In this document: piece after piece, positions 9,851 to 18,953 of the stretch | Position numbering within the stretch: position 1 is the stretch's first letter | Layout of the letters: each line of letters begins with the position of its first letter | Assembly (NCBI GenBank): GCA_963716005.1 | Contig: OY970285.1 | Span: forward strand, 248,001-312,000 | DNA: 64,000 bases | Direction: 5' to 3' | From: CAVRUF01 sp963716005 | GTDB lineage: Bacteria > Actinomycetota > Thermoleophilia > Gaiellales > Gaiellaceae | Position numbers and translations under genes: made by a program | The notes under the pieces: model-generated | Databases searched by the model: none | Seen by the model: only the letters and a program-made list of their open reading frames with translations | What the model was told of the DNA's origin: nothing

Positions 9851-10850
9851 AGAGCAGGCTCTCGACGGTCGGGTCGCCCTTCTTCGGCTTCTGGACGACC
9901 TGGGCGACCGTGCACTTGTCCGGATCCTTGTCGTCGCGGAAGCGGAGCAGCTTCGTGCCGTGGCGGAAGCGCTGCTTCTGCCACTTGTCGTAGCGCACCT
10001 CGACGACCAGCTTCGGCTCGACCGGCGACCACTCGAGCGTGACGTTCGGGCGCCAGCGGCTCGGCTCGCCGCGCGGCTCCCGCTTCGGGTTCTTGCCGAG
10101 CAGGGGTCCGAGCCGACGGTCGATCTCCTCGCGGTTGCCCCCGGCCGCCGCGGTTCCGACCGGACGCAGCTTGCCGCCGTCGTAGAGCCCGAGCATGAGG
10201 CTCGCAATGCCCTCGGTCTTCTCCGCCCAGGTGACGCCCATGACGACCGCGTCGGCGGTCTGCTCGCGCTTCACCTTCATGACCGCCTCGCGCGACCCCG
10301 GCTTGTATGAGACGCCGAGCCGCTTGGCGATCACGCCGTCGAATCCGGCCGGCTCGAGGCGGTCGACCCACACCGACGCCTCCTTGAAGTCGCGCGTCGC
10401 CGGGGAAAGCTCGAACGGCAGCGTCTCGAGCAGCTTGCGGCGATCCTCCAGCGGCTGCTCGTGGATCTTCTCGCCGTCCCAGAGGAGGACGTCGAAGGCG
10501 ACGAACTGCGCCGGGATCTCGGCGGAGAGCTTCTGCACGCGGCTCTCGGCGGGGTGGAGCCGCATCTGGAGCGCGTCGAAGTCGAGCCGGCCTTCCCGTG
10601 TGATGACGATCTCGCCGTCGAGCGCCGACTTCGGCGGGAGCTTCTCGCCCAGCGCGGCCAGCTCGGGGAAATAGCGCAGGAGCGGCCGGGCGTTGCGGCT
10701 CCAGAGGGCCACGTCGCCGCGTAGGTTCTCGAGGATGCCGCGGAAGCCGTCCCACTTCGGCTCGTACTGCCAGCCGTCCCCTTCGGGAAGGGTCCGAACG
10801 AGCTCCGCCTCCATGGGCGGATAGGGCAGTCCGCGCGGCGGTTCGGCCAT
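9843..10850 (-). CDS. ATP-dependent DNA ligase (LigC/LigD ligase-domain type)
   Basis: About 335 residues with the nucleotidyltransferase core and OB fold of bacterial ATP-dependent ligases. The adenylated lysine is Lys32 in EPKWDGFRG. Further motifs visible are LDGEIVI, FDVLLWDG, FDGVIAKR and the VMKVKRE lysine motif. The C-terminal OB part (MLGLYDGGKLRPVG, then WSPVEPKLVVEV) ends with LLSR. ATG at 10850 is chosen over one ten codons upstream because it starts the conserved MAEPPRGLPYPPM. Probably seals ends in the same repair pathway as the LigD-type polymerase at 6209, though here the two activities are separate genes. Confidence 0.9.
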   Translation of the reverse strand: MAEPPRGLPYPPMEAELVRTLPEGDGWQYEPKWDGFRGILENLRGDVALWSRNARPLLRYFPELAALGEKLPPKSALDGEIVITREGRLDFDALQMRLHPAESRVQKLSAEIPAQFVAFDVLLWDGEKIHEQPLEDRRKLLETLPFELSPATRDFKEASVWVDRLEPAGFDGVIAKRLGVSYKPGSREAVMKVKREQTADAVVMGVTWAEKTEGIASLMLGLYDGGKLRPVGTAAAGGNREEIDRRLGPLLGKNPKREPRGEPSRWRPNVTLEWSPVEPKLVVEVRYDKWQKQRFRHGTKLLRFRDDKDPDKCTVAQVVQKPKKGDPTVESLLSR

Positions 10851-10902
10851 CTCCGGCAGCCTACGCAACCGGTTTCGCACTTCGTCCGTCTAACGAGGAA
10901 CG

Positions 10903-12129
10903 ATGCGGCGTGTAGCCATCACTGGGGTCGGCGCCATCACTCCCGTCGGAAACGACGCGAAGTCCACGTGGGACGCCCTGCTCGCGGGAAAAAGCGGGAT
11001 CGACACGATCGCGACCTTCGACCCGAGCGAGTTCCCGGTGCGGATCGCGGGTGAGGTCAAGGGCTTCGAGGTGACCGACCTGATCCCGCACCGCCAGGCG
11101 CGCCAGGTGGACAAGGCCATCATCTATTCGCTCGCGGCCGCCAAGGAGGCGCTCGAGGACGCGGGCCTCACGGACTTCCAGGCCGACCGCGTGGGCGTCG
11201 TCGTCGGCTGCTGCATCGGCGGGATCAACCAGACGCTCGACCAGTACGAGGTGCTCCAGGAGCGCGGCTGGAGCCGCCTGTCGCCGTTCTTCCTCGCGAA
11301 CTTCCTGCCGGACTCACCTTCGGGCTACATCGCGATCGAGCTGGGACTCAAGGGACCGAACTGCGCGGTCAACTCGGCGTGCGCGTCGGGCTCGCACTCG
11401 ATCGCCGAGGGAGCGCACCTGATCCGCTCCGGCCAGGCCGACGCCGTGCTCGCCGGCGGCACCGAGGGCGCGATCAACCCGCTCGTCCTGGGCGGCTTCT
11501 GCGCCATGCGCGGGCTTGCGCTGAACAACGAGGAACCGTGGCGTGCGTCACGGCCGTTCGACCTGAACCGCAACGGCTTCGTCATGGCCGAGGGAGCCGC
11601 GATCCTCTGCCTCGAGGAGCTCGAGCAGGCGCAGGCGCGCGGCGCGACGATCTACGCAGAGGTCGTCGGCGCCGGGTCGTCGAACGACGCCTACAACATG
11701 ATCACGCCCGACCCCGAGGCCGAGGGCGTCGCCGCGATGATGAGCCGCGCGATCGCCGACGCGAACATCCAGCCCTCCGACGTCGAATACCTGAACGCGC
11801 ACGGAACCGCGACGCCGCTCGGCGACTTCGCGGAGACGAAGGCGATCAAGCGTGTCTTCGGCGAGCACGCCTACAAGCTCCCGATCTCCTCGACCAAGTC
11901 GATGGTCGGCCACCTCTTCGGCGGCGCGGGTGCCCTCGAGGCGATGGTCTGCGTCCTCGGGATTCACCACGGGATCGTCCCGCCGACGATCAACCTGGAC
12001 GACCCGGATCCGGACTGCGATCTCGACTACATCCCGCACGAGGCTCGAAAGCTCGACATCGGCTACGCGCTGTCGAACGCGATGGGCCTCGGCGGCCACA
12101 ACGCCTGCGTTCTGCTCGGCCGCGTTTAG
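10903..12129 (+). CDS. fabF: 3-oxoacyl-[acyl-carrier-protein] synthase II
   Basis: Condensing enzyme of fatty-acid elongation, joining malonyl-ACP to a growing acyl-ACP in the cytoplasm. 408 residues, the usual length. The complete triad is visible: Cys160 in VNSACASGSHS, His300 in NAHGTATPLGD and His337 in SMVGHLFGGAG. N-terminal RRVAITGVGAITPVGND and C-terminal SNAMGLGGHNACVLL are typical. ATG at 10903; divergent from the ligase gene with 52 bases between. Single intact frame. It stands alone here, without fabD, acpP or fabG. Confidence 0.95.
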   Translation: MRRVAITGVGAITPVGNDAKSTWDALLAGKSGIDTIATFDPSEFPVRIAGEVKGFEVTDLIPHRQARQVDKAIIYSLAAAKEALEDAGLTDFQADRVGVVVGCCIGGINQTLDQYEVLQERGWSRLSPFFLANFLPDSPSGYIAIELGLKGPNCAVNSACASGSHSIAEGAHLIRSGQADAVLAGGTEGAINPLVLGGFCAMRGLALNNEEPWRASRPFDLNRNGFVMAEGAAILCLEELEQAQARGATIYAEVVGAGSSNDAYNMITPDPEAEGVAAMMSRAIADANIQPSDVEYLNAHGTATPLGDFAETKAIKRVFGEHAYKLPISSTKSMVGHLFGGAGALEAMVCVLGIHHGIVPPTINLDDPDPDCDLDYIPHEARKLDIGYALSNAMGLGGHNACVLLGRV

Positions 12130-12204
12130 GCCGAGGTCTGGATTCTGCAAAGTCCTGGGGTTCTTCCGTAGCGCGGCGGGATCTTCGTGTCACACTGATT
12201 CGTA

Positions 12205-14283
12205 GTGCGGAAGTCCCTCGTTGCCGCGGTCCTGGCCGCGTTCGCCGTCCTGACCGCGCTCGCGGGTGCGAGCACGCAGGGCGACGCTTCGCTTGCTCCG
12301 GTCGAGGCCGAACGGCCCGCCGCGGCGGACCTCGTGCCCGGCGAGCTGATCGTCCGCTTCCGCGACGGAGTCTCGCGCGCGGAGCAGTCCCGCACGGTGC
12401 GCAGCGAGGGCGGGCGCATCGAGCGCAGCATGACCCTCGAGGACACGAAGGTCGTCCAGCTCGCCGAGAGCGCCGACGTCGAGGCAGCCGCGGCCGAACT
12501 CGAGGACGACCCGGACGTGCTTCGGCCGAGCCGAACTACGTCCGCCATGCGAGCTCGCTCACCGAGCCGGACGACACGCTCTACTCGGACCTCTGGGCGC
12601 TTCCCAAGATCGGCTTGCCCACGGCCTGGAACACGACCACGGGCAACCCCAACGTGATCGTCGCCGTGCTCGACACCGGCGTCGCCTACGAGCACCCGGA
12701 TCTCGTGAACAACATCTGGGCGAACGACGATCCGCCGGGCAACGGTGACGACGACGGCAACGGATACGTCGACGACACGCACGGCTGGGACTTCATCCAG
12801 GACGACAACGCGCCGCTCGACTTCTACGGCCACGGCGTCCACGTCGCCGGGACGATCGGCGCCGAGGGCAACAACGGGCTCGGCGTCACCGGGGTGAACT
12901 GGGACGTCTCGATCATGCCCGTGCGCGCCGGCGACGCCTACGGGAGCTTCCCGGTGGACATCGCCGCGGACGCGATCCTCTACGCCTGCGCGAACGGCGC
13001 GCGCGTCGTGAACGGCAGCTACGGCGGCACGTTCGACTCCGATGCCGAGGAGGCGGCGATCAACTCGCCCACTTGCGCGAACACGCTCTTCGTCTTCGCC
13101 GCGGGGAACAACAACTCGAACAACGATTTCGACCCGACGTTCCCGTGCTCGTATTCGAGCCCTCGGATCATCTGCGTCGGCGCCTCGACGAACGACGACG
13201 AGCTCGCGTTCTACTCGAACTTCGGCGTGAACGCGGTCGACATCGCCGCCCCCGGCGGTGGCGGCGGCTCCGAGGGCGCGATCCTGAGCACGTTCCACCA
13301 GTACGAGCAGATCGGCGTGACCGACACCTTCGAGGACGCTGACTGGAGCACGCAGCTGCGCTGGACGCCGTCGAGCCTGCCGGGGGACTGGACCCAGGAG
13401 GCGGGCGTCAACGCCGGGCCGCCGTCCGTGGGAACGCACAGCCTGTCCGACTCGCCGGGCGGCGACTACGCCGCGGACGCCGACACGTGGATACAGAACG
13501 CGACGGCGTTCAACTTCGAGGGCAGGTCCGGCTGCATCGCCGCGTACCAGCTGAAGATCGACACCGAGGAGGGCACGAGTGTCGACCCCGCCACCTCGGA
13601 CTGGTTCCGCGTGTTCGTCGGGGACAGACGCAGTCACGGTCGAGACGAAGGTGGACGAGTGGACGGAGCAGAACGGGTCGTTCGGCGACTGGTACTCCGA
13701 CATCTCCGCGCTCGACGGCGTGGAGACCGCGTACCTGCGCTTCTCGCTCGAGGCCGACGGCGACGCGACCGTGCGCGGCGGGGTCAACATCGACGACTTC
13801 AAGATCGGCTGCCTCAAGGAGGACGGCGAGGAGTACATCGAAGAGATCGGAACGTCGATGGCTTCGCCGCACGTCGCAGGCGTGGCCGGCCTCATCCTCG
13901 CGGCGCATCCCACCTGGAGTCCCGCGCGCGTGAAGGCGGCGATCCTGAATACGGTCGACCACAAGTCCGCGTTCGCGGACATGGGCACCGGCGGACGGCT
14001 GAACGCGGCGCGCGCGATCGTCTACACGGCGCCGAACACGATCCTCAAGGGCGGGCCCTTCTCGCGGACGAAGAAGCACCGCGCAACGTTCAAGTTCGCC
14101 TCGAACGGCTTCAAGTCGCGCTTCCAGTGCAGGCTCGACAAGGGCGCCTGGAAGTCCTGCTCGTCCGGGAAGACGTACACGAACCTGAAGAAGGGCGCTC
14201 ACACGTTCCGCGTCCGCGCGATCGACCAGGGCGGGAATATCGACCCCAGTCCGATCGTGCGTTCCTGGCGAATCACTCGCTGA
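12205..14283 (+). CDS. Secreted subtilisin-family (S8) serine protease with inserted domain, two frame breaks
   Basis: GTG at 12205 gives a signal peptide (KSLVAAVLAAFAVLTALAGA) and a propeptide (PGELIVRFRDGVSRAEQ). After a frame change near 12520 the catalytic domain follows. Asp is in VIVAVLDTGVAYEHPD, His in FYGHGVHVAGTIG, oxyanion Asn in FVFAAGNNNSNN, and Ser in EIGTSMASPHVAGVAGLILA. Between the Asn and Ser motifs lies an insertion of roughly 190 residues (VTDTFEDADWS to NIDDFKIGCLKEDG) that reads like an all-beta sugar-binding or MAM-like domain; a second frame change near 13620 lies inside it. The tail from ~14040 is the FQCRLDKGAWKSC and KKGAHTFRVRAIDQGGN module shared with other genes here. 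Probably an active extracellular protease if the indels are errors. Confidence 0.85.
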
Positions 14284-14311
14284 ACCTTGAAATTTTCCCC
14301 ATAAATAGGGT

Positions 14312-14319
14312 GCTAGAGT
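14312..14319 (+). promoter_or_regulatory. Extended -10 promoter TGCTAGAGT
   Basis: An AT-rich island (TTGAAATTTTCCCCATAAAT) unusual for this DNA precedes TGC-TAGAGT at 14311-14319, an extended -10 box of TANNNT form, 24 bases before the ATG at 14344. AGGAGG at 14327-14332 is the ribosome site. Confidence 0.45.
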
Positions 14320-14343
14320 CCGGTTCAGGAGGTTTCGCCCACA

Positions 14344-14663
14344 TGCGCAAGCTCACCGCTCTCGTCGCAGCATCGGCCATTAGCCTCGGAGTCCTCGTCG
14401 GAGTCGCCGGTGCCGTCAGCGCGCCGAACACGACGGTGCACTACTCGATCACGCACAAGAAGACGCAGTACTTCCACATCGTCTCGAGCAAGAACGCCGG
14501 CACGGCCAAGTGCAAGCGGGACGGGCGGGCCTGGTACACGTGCGGCCTCGGCGGCGAGACGCTTCGGAACCTGTCGAAGGGCCTCCACACGTTCCGCGCG
14601 AAGGCGGTCTACAAGGGCAAGGCCGATCCGACGCCGTTCAAGAAGACCTTCCGCGTCAACTAG
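14344..14663 (+). CDS. Small secreted protein with a single HTFR-type beta module
   Basis: 106 residues: signal peptide KLTALVAASAISLGVLVGVA, then one copy of the module found at the C-termini of the RTX protein, the S8 protease and the phosphoesterase. The recognisable core is CKRDGRAWYTCGLGGETLRN followed by SKGLHTFRAKAVYKGK, with a cysteine pair that probably forms a disulfide. AGGAGG at 14327-14332 and an extended -10 box support expression as its own transcript. Function unknown. It is the only example here where the module is the whole mature protein. Confidence 0.75.
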
Positions 14664-15310
14664 AGCGCCTCGACCAGCTCCTGCGTCAGCTCGTCCGGTG
14701 AGCGGATGACCGCGCGCGCGTGCGCGAGGGCGTCTTCGCCCGGCGGATAGAGGGCGTTCGGGATCGCGACCACGCGCAGGCCCGCGCGCGAGGCGCTCAG
14801 GATGCCGCTGTTCGAGTCCTCCACGGCCGCGCACTCGTCCGGCTCGACGCCGAGGAGCCGCGCCGCCTCGAGGTAGACGTCCGGCTCGGGCTTTCCGCGC
14901 GCGACCTCCTCCGAGGAGACCGTCGCTTCGAAGCACGGCGCGAGGCCCGAAAGGTCGAGCACGAGGTCGATGAGCTCGCGGTTCGACGACGACGCGAGGC
15001 CGAGCGGCCAGCGCTCCGCGAGGCGGCGAACGGCCTCGGGCGCGCCCGGGATGAGCGGCAGCTCCTCGCGGTAGACCGCCTCGAGACGGCGGACGACCTC
15101 GGCGGAGATCTCGTCCGGTGATTCCTCCAGGCCGACGGCCTCGTGCATGTAGCGCGACCACTCGAGCGAGCTCATCCCCATCATGTCGCGCTGCGCGGTC
15201 TCGGGCCACGGGCGTCCGCGCTCGCGCGTGAGCCGCTCACGGGCGTCGTCCCAGACGTGCTCGGAGTCGACGATGACGCCGTCGAGATCGAAGACGACCG
15301 CTCGGATCAG
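14660..15310 (-). CDS. HAD-superfamily phosphatase (beta-phosphoglucomutase-like)
   Basis: About 216 residues. HAD motif I is AVVFDLDGVIVDSEHVW, motif II lies in GLASSSNRELID, motif III Lys is in VARGKPEPDVYLEAA and motif IV in CAAVEDSNSGILSASRAG. A helical cap lies between I and II, as in the PGM/phosphonatase subgroup that acts on small phosphorylated sugars. No ATG or GTG precedes motif I. The only plausible start is CTG at 15310-15308, which overlaps the TGA of the upstream coiled-coil gene (CTGA), suggesting translational coupling. Stop overlaps the convergent small secreted gene. Confidence 0.85.
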   Translation of the reverse strand: MIRAVVFDLDGVIVDSEHVWDDARERLTRERGRPWPETAQRDMMGMSSLEWSRYMHEAVGLEESPDEISAEVVRRLEAVYREELPLIPGAPEAVRRLAERWPLGLASSSNRELIDLVLDLSGLAPCFEATVSSEEVARGKPEPDVYLEAARLLGVEPDECAAVEDSNSGILSASRAGLRVVAIPNALYPPGEDALAHARAVIRSPDELTQELVEAL

Positions 15311-15831
15311 CGGCGTCGGCGCAGCGACAGGGCGCTGACGGACGCTTCCTCGCGCCCGTTCGCCTCGCCCGTGCCCGCGAGGAGATCCTGGAGCGTCCCG
15401 GCGATGTCGCGGAGGTCGTCGAGCGCCCGCTGCCGGCGTTCCTCGAGCGCGCGGGTCTCGTCCGAGAGGCCTTGCCGCGCCCGCCGTGCCTCCTCCTCGA
15501 GCTGGCCGGCCATCGCCTGCGCCGCCTCGCGCATCGCGCGCGCCTCGGCCTGCGCGCTCGCGAGCGCGTCGCGCGCGTCTCCCTCGGCCTCGCGCCGCTG
15601 CTTCTGCGCATAGGAGTCGACCGCGTGCCGGACGTCGTTGGAGTACGCGTCGGCCTCGGCGCGGATGCGCTCGGCTTCGAGCTCCGCGTCGGCGCGGATC
15701 TGCTCCGCCGCCTGCTCGGCCGCCGCGAGAACGCTCGCGATCTGGCCGCCGAACTCGTCGTAGCCCGACCTCGGTCGAACGGCGGCGGAAGGATCGGAAG
15801 GGCCGAGAACGGGAGTCTTCGACGGTTGCAC
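15307..15831 (-). CDS. Coiled-coil protein, DivIVA-like or unknown
   Basis: 174 residues, mostly one long Ala/Glu/Arg-rich helix from about residue 28 (GGQIASVLAAAEQAAEQIRA) to 145 (ALDDLRDIAGTLQDLL), with strong heptad character. N- and C-terminal tails are disordered. It resembles the coiled-coil part of DivIVA/Wag31-type proteins, but I do not see the conserved DivIVA N-terminal lipid-binding motif, so the family is not certain. Coupled by overlap to the HAD phosphatase downstream. Likely cytoplasmic and oligomeric. Confidence 0.65.
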   Translation of the reverse strand: MQPSKTPVLGPSDPSAAVRPRSGYDEFGGQIASVLAAAEQAAEQIRADAELEAERIRAEADAYSNDVRHAVDSYAQKQRREAEGDARDALASAQAEARAMREAAQAMAGQLEEEARRARQGLSDETRALEERRQRALDDLRDIAGTLQDLLAGTGEANGREEASVSALSLRRRR

Positions 15832-15921
15832 GGGTCGCCGAGTCTAACCCATTACCTCGGCAAAGGCAGCAGCCACGCCCGATAGGCTCATGGTTTCCAT
15901 GGAGCCTTCCGCGAGCCGCCC

Positions 15922-17103
15922 GTGACCCTCGAAGAGCTCGCGATAACCGTTGCCGTCCTGGCCGCGCTCGGCCTGGTGGCGAACCGGTTCGGGCTCAGCG
16001 CGATCCCCGCGTACCTACTCGCCGGCATCATCCTCGGCCCGCATACGCCCGAGACGTTCACGCTCGTGCACCCGACCGAGGTGACCGAGTTCGTCGCCGA
16101 GCTCGGGCTCGTCTTCCTCCTGTTCTTCCTGGGACTCGAGTTCAGCTTCGACCGCCTCATGCGGACGGGGCGCCACATCGGGCTCGGCGGCACGATCGAC
16201 CTCGTCGTCAACGGCCTGATCGGATTCGCGGTCGGCGTCGCGTTCTTCGGCCTCAGCTTCGGAGCCTTCATCGTCGCGGGCGCCGTCTACGTCTCGTCGA
16301 GCGCCGTCGCGGTGAAGGGCCTCATCGACTTCCGCCGCCTGGCCGACGACGAGACCGACGTGGTGCTCGGCGTCCTCCTCTTCGAGGACATCGCGATCGC
16401 GTTCGTGATCGCGATCGCCGCGAGCGGCGGAACCTCGGCGGAGGAGACGGTCTGGCTCGTCGTCAAGGCGGTCGTCTTCATCGTGGCGACGCTCGCCGCC
16501 TCGCGCTACCTGCCGCGCTTCCTCGACGAGGTGCTCGACCGTCTTCCCCGCGAGTTCTTCCTCCTGGTCGTGTTCGCGCTCGTGATCGGCCTCGCGGCGA
16601 TCGCGAAGGGCATCGGCCTCTCCGAGGCGATCGGCGCGCTCATGGCCGGCGTCCTCCTCGCCGAGACGAAGGCGCGCACCGAGATCGAGGAGCGGTTCTT
16701 CTCGTTCCGGGATCTCTTCGCGGCGCTCTTCTTCTTCGCGTTCGCGCTCACGATCGACGCGGGCACGTTCTCGAGCGTCGGCTGGCTCGTGGCGTTCGCC
16801 GTCGTGGGAACGATCATCGGCAAGCTCGCTGCCGGCTACGCGGCCGGGCGTGTGGGCGGGTTCACGTCCAGACAGAGCGTCAACGCGGGCGCGGCGCTCG
16901 TCGCCCACGGGGAGTTCACGATCATCCTCGCCCAGATCGGAGCGGCCAACGTCGCCCTCGCGGTGAGCGACCGGGACGACCTCGTCGCCTTCGCCGGTCT
17001 CTACGTGCTCGTCACCGCCACCCTCGGCGTCGTCTTCATGAAGGAGTCGAAGCGCGTGGGCCGCTGGCTGTTCCCGCCTAAGATGGAAGGGAGTTCGGCA
17101 TGA
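15922..17103 (+). CDS. Monovalent cation:proton antiporter, CPA2 family (KhtU-like)
   Basis: 393 residues with about 12 membrane helices. Starts GTG at 15922 (TLEELAITVAVLAALGLVAN). CPA2 features seen are IPAYLLAGIILGPHTPE, FLLFFLGLEFSFDRLM, GVLLFEDIAIAFVIA (the paired acidic residues of the exchange site) and VAHGEFTIILAQIG. It lacks a RCK/TrkA-N domain. Instead the next gene, which overlaps it by ATGA, supplies a TrkA-C-type regulatory protein, as in Bacillus KhtTU. Likely extrudes K+ (or Na+) in exchange for H+. Substrate is inferred from the neighbour. Confidence 0.88.
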   Translation: MTLEELAITVAVLAALGLVANRFGLSAIPAYLLAGIILGPHTPETFTLVHPTEVTEFVAELGLVFLLFFLGLEFSFDRLMRTGRHIGLGGTIDLVVNGLIGFAVGVAFFGLSFGAFIVAGAVYVSSSAVAVKGLIDFRRLADDETDVVLGVLLFEDIAIAFVIAIAASGGTSAEETVWLVVKAVVFIVATLAASRYLPRFLDEVLDRLPREFFLLVVFALVIGLAAIAKGIGLSEAIGALMAGVLLAETKARTEIEERFFSFRDLFAALFFFAFALTIDAGTFSSVGWLVAFAVVGTIIGKLAAGYAAGRVGGFTSRQSVNAGAALVAHGEFTIILAQIGAANVALAVSDRDDLVAFAGLYVLVTATLGVVFMKESKRVGRWLFPPKMEGSSA

Positions 17104-17597
17104 CCTCTGAGCTACGAGAAACGCGACTCCCCGGCGTGGGCGTGAAGTACACCGCGCTGCCGGCGCACGGCGGACGGCTGGCCGTGATCCTCCACAACGA
17201 CGGGATGCGGGAGCTCTACTTCTTCCGCCATCGCGACGACGACGAGCCCACGGCGGTGATCCAGCTCGAGGACGACGAGGCGCGGCAGATCGGCGCGGTC
17301 ATCGGCGGCGCCTACGAGCGGCCGAAGATCGTCGAGGAGCTCGAGATGGCGATCGGCGAGCTCGCGATCGAGTGGGTGGCCGTGCCGGACACGAGCCCCG
17401 CGATCGGCAAGACTCTCGCCGAGTGCGGCTTCCGGGCGCGGACGGGGATCACGATCATCGCCATCCTCCGCGAGCCGGAGCCGATCCCGGGCGCGCAGCC
17501 CACCGATGTGATCGAGCAGGGCGACACGCTCGTCACCGTCGGGCGCCTCGGGCAATACGCCGAGTTCCGCCGCCTGCTGGCGGAAGGTCCGTTCTAG
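17100..17597 (+). CDS. Antiporter regulatory subunit with TrkA-C domain (KhtT-like)
   Basis: 165 residues. The N-terminal half (LPGVGVKYTALPAHGGRLAV) matches the KhtT-type domain. The C-terminal ~75 residues (AIGKTLAECGFRARTGITII, then VIEQGDTLVTVGRLGQYAEF) form a TrkA-C/RCK_C ligand-binding fold. Its ATG overlaps the antiporter stop (ATGA), so the two are translationally coupled and surely partners. In Bacillus, KhtT gates the KhtU K+/H+ antiporter and binds cyclic di-AMP; the same control is a reasonable guess here. Confidence 0.88.
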   Translation: MTSELRETRLPGVGVKYTALPAHGGRLAVILHNDGMRELYFFRHRDDDEPTAVIQLEDDEARQIGAVIGGAYERPKIVEELEMAIGELAIEWVAVPDTSPAIGKTLAECGFRARTGITIIAILREPEPIPGAQPTDVIEQGDTLVTVGRLGQYAEFRRLLAEGPF

Positions 17598-17628
17598 GCC
17601 GTCCGGTCCGGGTTCTAACCTGCGCCGC

Positions 17629-18315
17629 ATGCAGGGAGAAAGCTTGCAGCGCGCGGCAGCAGAGTTCGTCGGCGCCTTCACCCTGATCTTCGTCGGCGTC
17701 GGGGCGATCGCCGCCACTGCGGGCGGGGACCTCGTCGCGATCGCCTTCGCGCACGGGTTGGCGATCGGCGTCATGGTCTCGGCCGTCGGGCACATCTCGG
17801 GCGGGCACTTCAACCCGGCCGTGACGCTCGGGTTCCTGCTAACCGGCCGGCTTTCGACCGCGCACGCGATCCTCTACTGGATCGCACAGATGGCCGGGGC
17901 GGTCGTGGCGGCGCTCGCGATCTCGTGGCTCCTGCCGAACGCGGTCACCGATCCGGTCTCGCTCGGCATCCCGGCGCTCGGCGACGGGGTCGGGGCGACC
18001 CAGGGTGCGGTCATCGAAGGGATCCTGACCTTCTTCCTCGTCTGGGTCGTCTTCGCCACGGCCGCCGACCCGGGCGGAACGTTCGCCTCCATCGCGGGCC
18101 TCGCGATCGGGTTCACGATCACGCTCGACATCCTCATGGGCGGCGCGTTCACCGGCGCCGCGATGAACCCGGCGCGCGCGTTCGGGCCCGAGCTCGTCGA
18201 CGGCAACTGGACGAACGCCTGGGTCTGGTACGTCGGGCCGCTCATCGGTGGCGCGGTGGCCGCGATCTCGTACCAGTGGCTCTATCTCGGCCGCGCCCAG
18301 GCCGCCAAGGCCTAG
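17629..18315 (+). CDS. Aquaporin/MIP-family channel
   Basis: 228 residues, six membrane helices and two half-helices with the NPA boxes: GHFNPAVTLG (Asn62) and AAMNPARAFGPE (Asn180), the second followed by the selectivity-filter Arg. LIFVGVGAIAATAGG at the start and the short loops fit a water channel (AqpZ-like) rather than a glycerol facilitator, which would usually have an Asp after the second NPAR; this distinction is tentative. ATG at 17629, 31 bases after the KhtT-like gene, so possibly in the same transcript, which would join osmotic water and K+ control. Confidence 0.92.
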   Translation: MQGESLQRAAAEFVGAFTLIFVGVGAIAATAGGDLVAIAFAHGLAIGVMVSAVGHISGGHFNPAVTLGFLLTGRLSTAHAILYWIAQMAGAVVAALAISWLLPNAVTDPVSLGIPALGDGVGATQGAVIEGILTFFLVWVVFATAADPGGTFASIAGLAIGFTITLDILMGGAFTGAAMNPARAFGPELVDGNWTNAWVWYVGPLIGGAVAAISYQWLYLGRAQAAKA

Positions 18316-18953
18316 GCCAAGGCTCGTTCGAGCACGCTGCGGGCCTGCGCCAGCCCGGCCTGCGTGATCGTGTGCCCGACCGGATCCTCCCGGTAGGAGA
18401 CGTCGAGCCCCGCCGCGTCGAGCCTGTCGCGCGCGTCGTGGCCGAAGCCGACCGCGATGATCGGGTCGGCCGACCCGTGCGCGATCGAGACAGGAAGCCC
18501 CGTGCGCGACTCGGGATCGAGGTCGAACCCGTTCACCGTCGGGATGAACCCGCTGAACGCCAGGATCGCGGCCGGGACAGGCCGCTTGGCACCGAGCCCG
18601 AGCGCGTACGACATGACCGCGCCCTGGGAAAAGCCGGCCAGAACGAGCTTCTCCGGGCCGAGCCCGGTCTCCTCGAGCGCGGCGCGGAGCCAGTCGTCGA
18701 CGAGCTCGAACGTCGACAGGAACGACCCTGTGTCCGGGAAGCCGATCTCGCGCACGATGTACCAGTGCGCGCCGCCGGGCGGCATCGACAGCGGCCCGCG
18801 CGGGAGAAACGCCTTGAGCCGTCGCTCGGGGTCGAGCGCGTCGGCGAGCGGCTCGAGGTCGTACTCGTCGGAGCCGCGGCCGTGGAGGAGGACGAGCACG
18901 CCCTCGGGTTCGCCGGCGGCCGGTCTCGTGCGCACGAGGAGCTCCGGCGTCAT
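18312..18953 (-). CDS. Alpha/beta hydrolase, phospholipase/carboxylesterase family
   Basis: 213 residues. VLVLLHGRGSDEYDLEPLAD is the oxyanion region, Ser lies in LAGFSQGAVMSYALG, Asp in IAHGSADPII and His in DPVGHTIT. This is the small cytoplasmic carboxylesterase/lysophospholipase group (YpfH, EstB). ATG at 18953 overlaps the TGA of the DUF72 gene, so the two are co-translated. Substrate unknown. Stop overlaps the convergent aquaporin stop. Confidence 0.88.
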   Translation of the reverse strand: MTPELLVRTRPAAGEPEGVLVLLHGRGSDEYDLEPLADALDPERRLKAFLPRGPLSMPPGGAHWYIVREIGFPDTGSFLSTFELVDDWLRAALEETGLGPEKLVLAGFSQGAVMSYALGLGAKRPVPAAILAFSGFIPTVNGFDLDPESRTGLPVSIAHGSADPIIAVGFGHDARDRLDAAGLDVSYREDPVGHTITQAGLAQARSVLERALA

